Of a stretch of DNA of 33,884 nt, positions 32,731 through 33,884 are shown piece after piece; the first letter of the stretch is position 1; every line of letters begins with the position of its first letter. The notes below the pieces were generated by a model. The model had not been told where the DNA came from. It saw only the letters and a program-made list of their open reading frames with translations, and ran no database searches. The DNA lies in contig DIWG01000063.1 of the NCBI GenBank assembly GCA_002423465.1, positions 3,586 through 37,469 of the forward strand. The letters run 5' to 3'. Source of the stretch: Syntrophaceae bacterium UBA6112. Its GTDB lineage: Bacteria; Desulfobacterota; Syntrophia; Syntrophales; UBA5619. The translations under genes were made by a program, and so were the position numbers.

Positions 32731-32751
32731 CGCCACCGGTTTCGGGAACGC

Positions 32752-33741
32752 TCACTTGGCCTTATCCACCATCTTGATGAACGCCGCGATGTTATCCTCG
32801 CCCGCGATGGCCTTCATCCGGTCATAGGCGGGCTTCATCAGCTTCTTGAACTCCTTCTTGTCGGGATAGGTGACCTCCATCCCGAATCCCTTCAATTCTT
32901 TGATCTGTGTCGATTCGGCATCCCGGCAGGTCTTTCTCATCCAGTCTCCGGCCTTTTTGCTCTCCTCCCGGACAATCTTCTTCTGCGCCGCGGTCAGCTT
33001 GTCCCAGACCTTCTTGCTGATCACATGGACCATCGAGTTGTAGTTGTGGCCGGTGATGGCGAGGTATTTCTGCGTCTCATAGATCTTGTTGGAATGGATG
33101 ACGGCGATCGGGTTCTCCTGGCCGTCCACCACCCCCTGCTTCAGGGCCATCTGCAGTTCGTTGAAATTGATCGTCGCAACCACCGCCCCGAGGGCCTCCA
33201 TGGCCGCCTGCGTGGGAAGTTCGGGCGGGGTGCGCACCTTCAGGCCCTTGACGTCCGCGGGGACGTTCACCGGATGCTTGCTGTTCGTCAGATTCCGGAA
33301 CCCCCATTCCCAGTTGGACAGGAACACCAATCCGGCCTTGTCCAGATCCGGCGCCGCCCATTTGAGGAACGGGCCGTCCAGCACCTTGTCCGCCTGCGCA
33401 TAATCGTTAAACACAAACGGGAGCATGACGCAGTTGAATTTCTTGGAATACTTGCCGAGCTGTCCCTGCGTGGGCAGACTCATGTCCACCGCGCCCAGAA
33501 TGTTCTGTTCGAGAACCTCCGGCGGGGCGCCTAGGGCGTTGTTGGGATAAATCGTTACCTTGATTCCCCCGTTCGTCCGTTTTTCCACCGCCTCGGCGAA
33601 CATCTTGCTGGCCAGATTGCCCGGATGGGCGTCCGCCGCGAAGTGGCCCAATTTCATCTCAATCGTTTTGGAATCCCCCGCATGGGCAAATGAAATGAAA
33701 ACGACCGATAACATCAAAACAGTCAAAAATACTTTTTTCAT
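32752..33741 (-). CDS. dctP: TRAP transporter periplasmic binding protein (set 2)
   Basis: This 329-residue DctP-family receptor is the first gene of the uronate operon inside the window. The signal peptide is MKKVFLTVLMLSVVFISFAHA, cleaved before GDS (residues 1-21). The conserved carboxylate-binding Arg is about 170 in VKGLKVRTPPE, followed by MEALGAVVATINFNELQMAL and VVDGQENP. It differs clearly from the set 1 receptor, for example in the substrate-loop region, so the two systems may import different uronates. The ATG at 33739-33741 follows GGGAGGG by four bases. In-frame sequence upstream is basic readthrough without a signal-peptide pattern. Confidence 0.94.
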   Translation of the reverse strand: MKKVFLTVLMLSVVFISFAHAGDSKTIEMKLGHFAADAHPGNLASKMFAEAVEKRTNGGIKVTIYPNNALGAPPEVLEQNILGAVDMSLPTQGQLGKYSKKFNCVMLPFVFNDYAQADKVLDGPFLKWAAPDLDKAGLVFLSNWEWGFRNLTNSKHPVNVPADVKGLKVRTPPELPTQAAMEALGAVVATINFNELQMALKQGVVDGQENPIAVIHSNKIYETQKYLAITGHNYNSMVHVISKKVWDKLTAAQKKIVREESKKAGDWMRKTCRDAESTQIKELKGFGMEVTYPDKKEFKKLMKPAYDRMKAIAGEDNIAAFIKMVDKAK

Positions 33742-33798
33742 TTTTCCCTCCCACCCTTTCTGGTTAAAAATCCTGTTCGCTGTCTTCCTCCGCCGACC

Positions 33799-33817
33799 AA
33801 TCCGCCTGCCGCGGATT
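33799..33817. promoter_or_regulatory. Inverted repeat upstream of the uronate operon
   Basis: AATCCGC (33799-33805) is repeated inverted as GCGGATT (33811-33817) around a 5-base loop, about 60 bases before the first dctP. It could be an operator or a leader hairpin. I find no convincing -10/-35 pair between the gene and the right edge, so the promoter may lie outside the window. Confidence 0.3.
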
Positions 33818-33884
33818 TGTTCAGCCAATCCCCTTCCTGATTACGATGATCCGTCCTGAAAACCCAATCGCCGGGAGATTTCGG

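Overview
The window reads as about 34 kb of chromosome from an anaerobic, GC-rich Gram-negative bacterium. A member of the former Deltaproteobacteria (Desulfobacterota, Syntrophales-like) fits best. The reasons are a tungsten-type aldehyde:ferredoxin oxidoreductase, the anaerobic glycerol-3-phosphate dehydrogenase GlpABC, a two-subunit oxygen-sensitive fumarase, a FadL-type outer-membrane protein, an HD-GYP regulator and two TRAP transporters. This placement is inference from gene content. I recognise no rRNA, tRNA, CRISPR array or intact insertion sequence.

Left part (1-7.5 kb): a minus-strand group (small membrane protein, GAF protein, gap cut by the left edge) diverges from an HD-GYP regulator across a compact pair of back-to-back promoters. 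A D-Ala-D-Ala carboxypeptidase follows. It converges on a 400-residue protein that I cannot name but that shows faint RelA/SpoT synthetase-like motifs. Next are the beta and alpha subunits of a class I fumarase (minus strand), divergent from glpABC.

Middle part (7.6-17 kb): glpABC is translationally coupled by ATGA overlaps and converges on the aldehyde ferredoxin oxidoreductase. From 13.5 to 15.4 kb lies an accessory patch with a cation-efflux protein, a small membrane protein, and what look like a C-terminal methyltransferase fragment and an N-terminal acetyltransferase fragment, plus strong GC-rich hairpins. A FadL/OmpP1 porin gene follows.

17.2-22.3 kb: an ABC importer (periplasmic binding protein, ATPase, fused double permease) with a HAD class IIA phosphatase abutting the permease. 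About 230 bases of clustered hairpins resembling repetitive extragenic palindromes separate the binding-protein gene from the ATPase gene.

22.3-33.7 kb: twelve consecutive minus-strand genes form an apparent operon for uronate breakdown, in the order dctP-dctM-dctQ-eda-kdgK-kduI-kduD-dctP-dctQ-dctM-uxaC-kdgF. Together they could import uronates by two TRAP systems, linearise unsaturated uronate (KdgF), isomerise it (KduI), reduce it to 2-keto-3-deoxygluconate (KduD), phosphorylate it (KdgK), and cleave it to pyruvate and glyceraldehyde 3-phosphate (Eda, here fused to a VOC domain). UxaC adds entry for glucuronate or galacturonate, but its usual partners UxaA/UxaB and UxuA/UxuB are not in the window. 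Each TRAP binding-protein gene is followed by a strong intercistronic hairpin, which suggests extra binding protein is made relative to the membrane subunits. The operon meets the ABC/HAD operon tail to tail with a 3-base gap.
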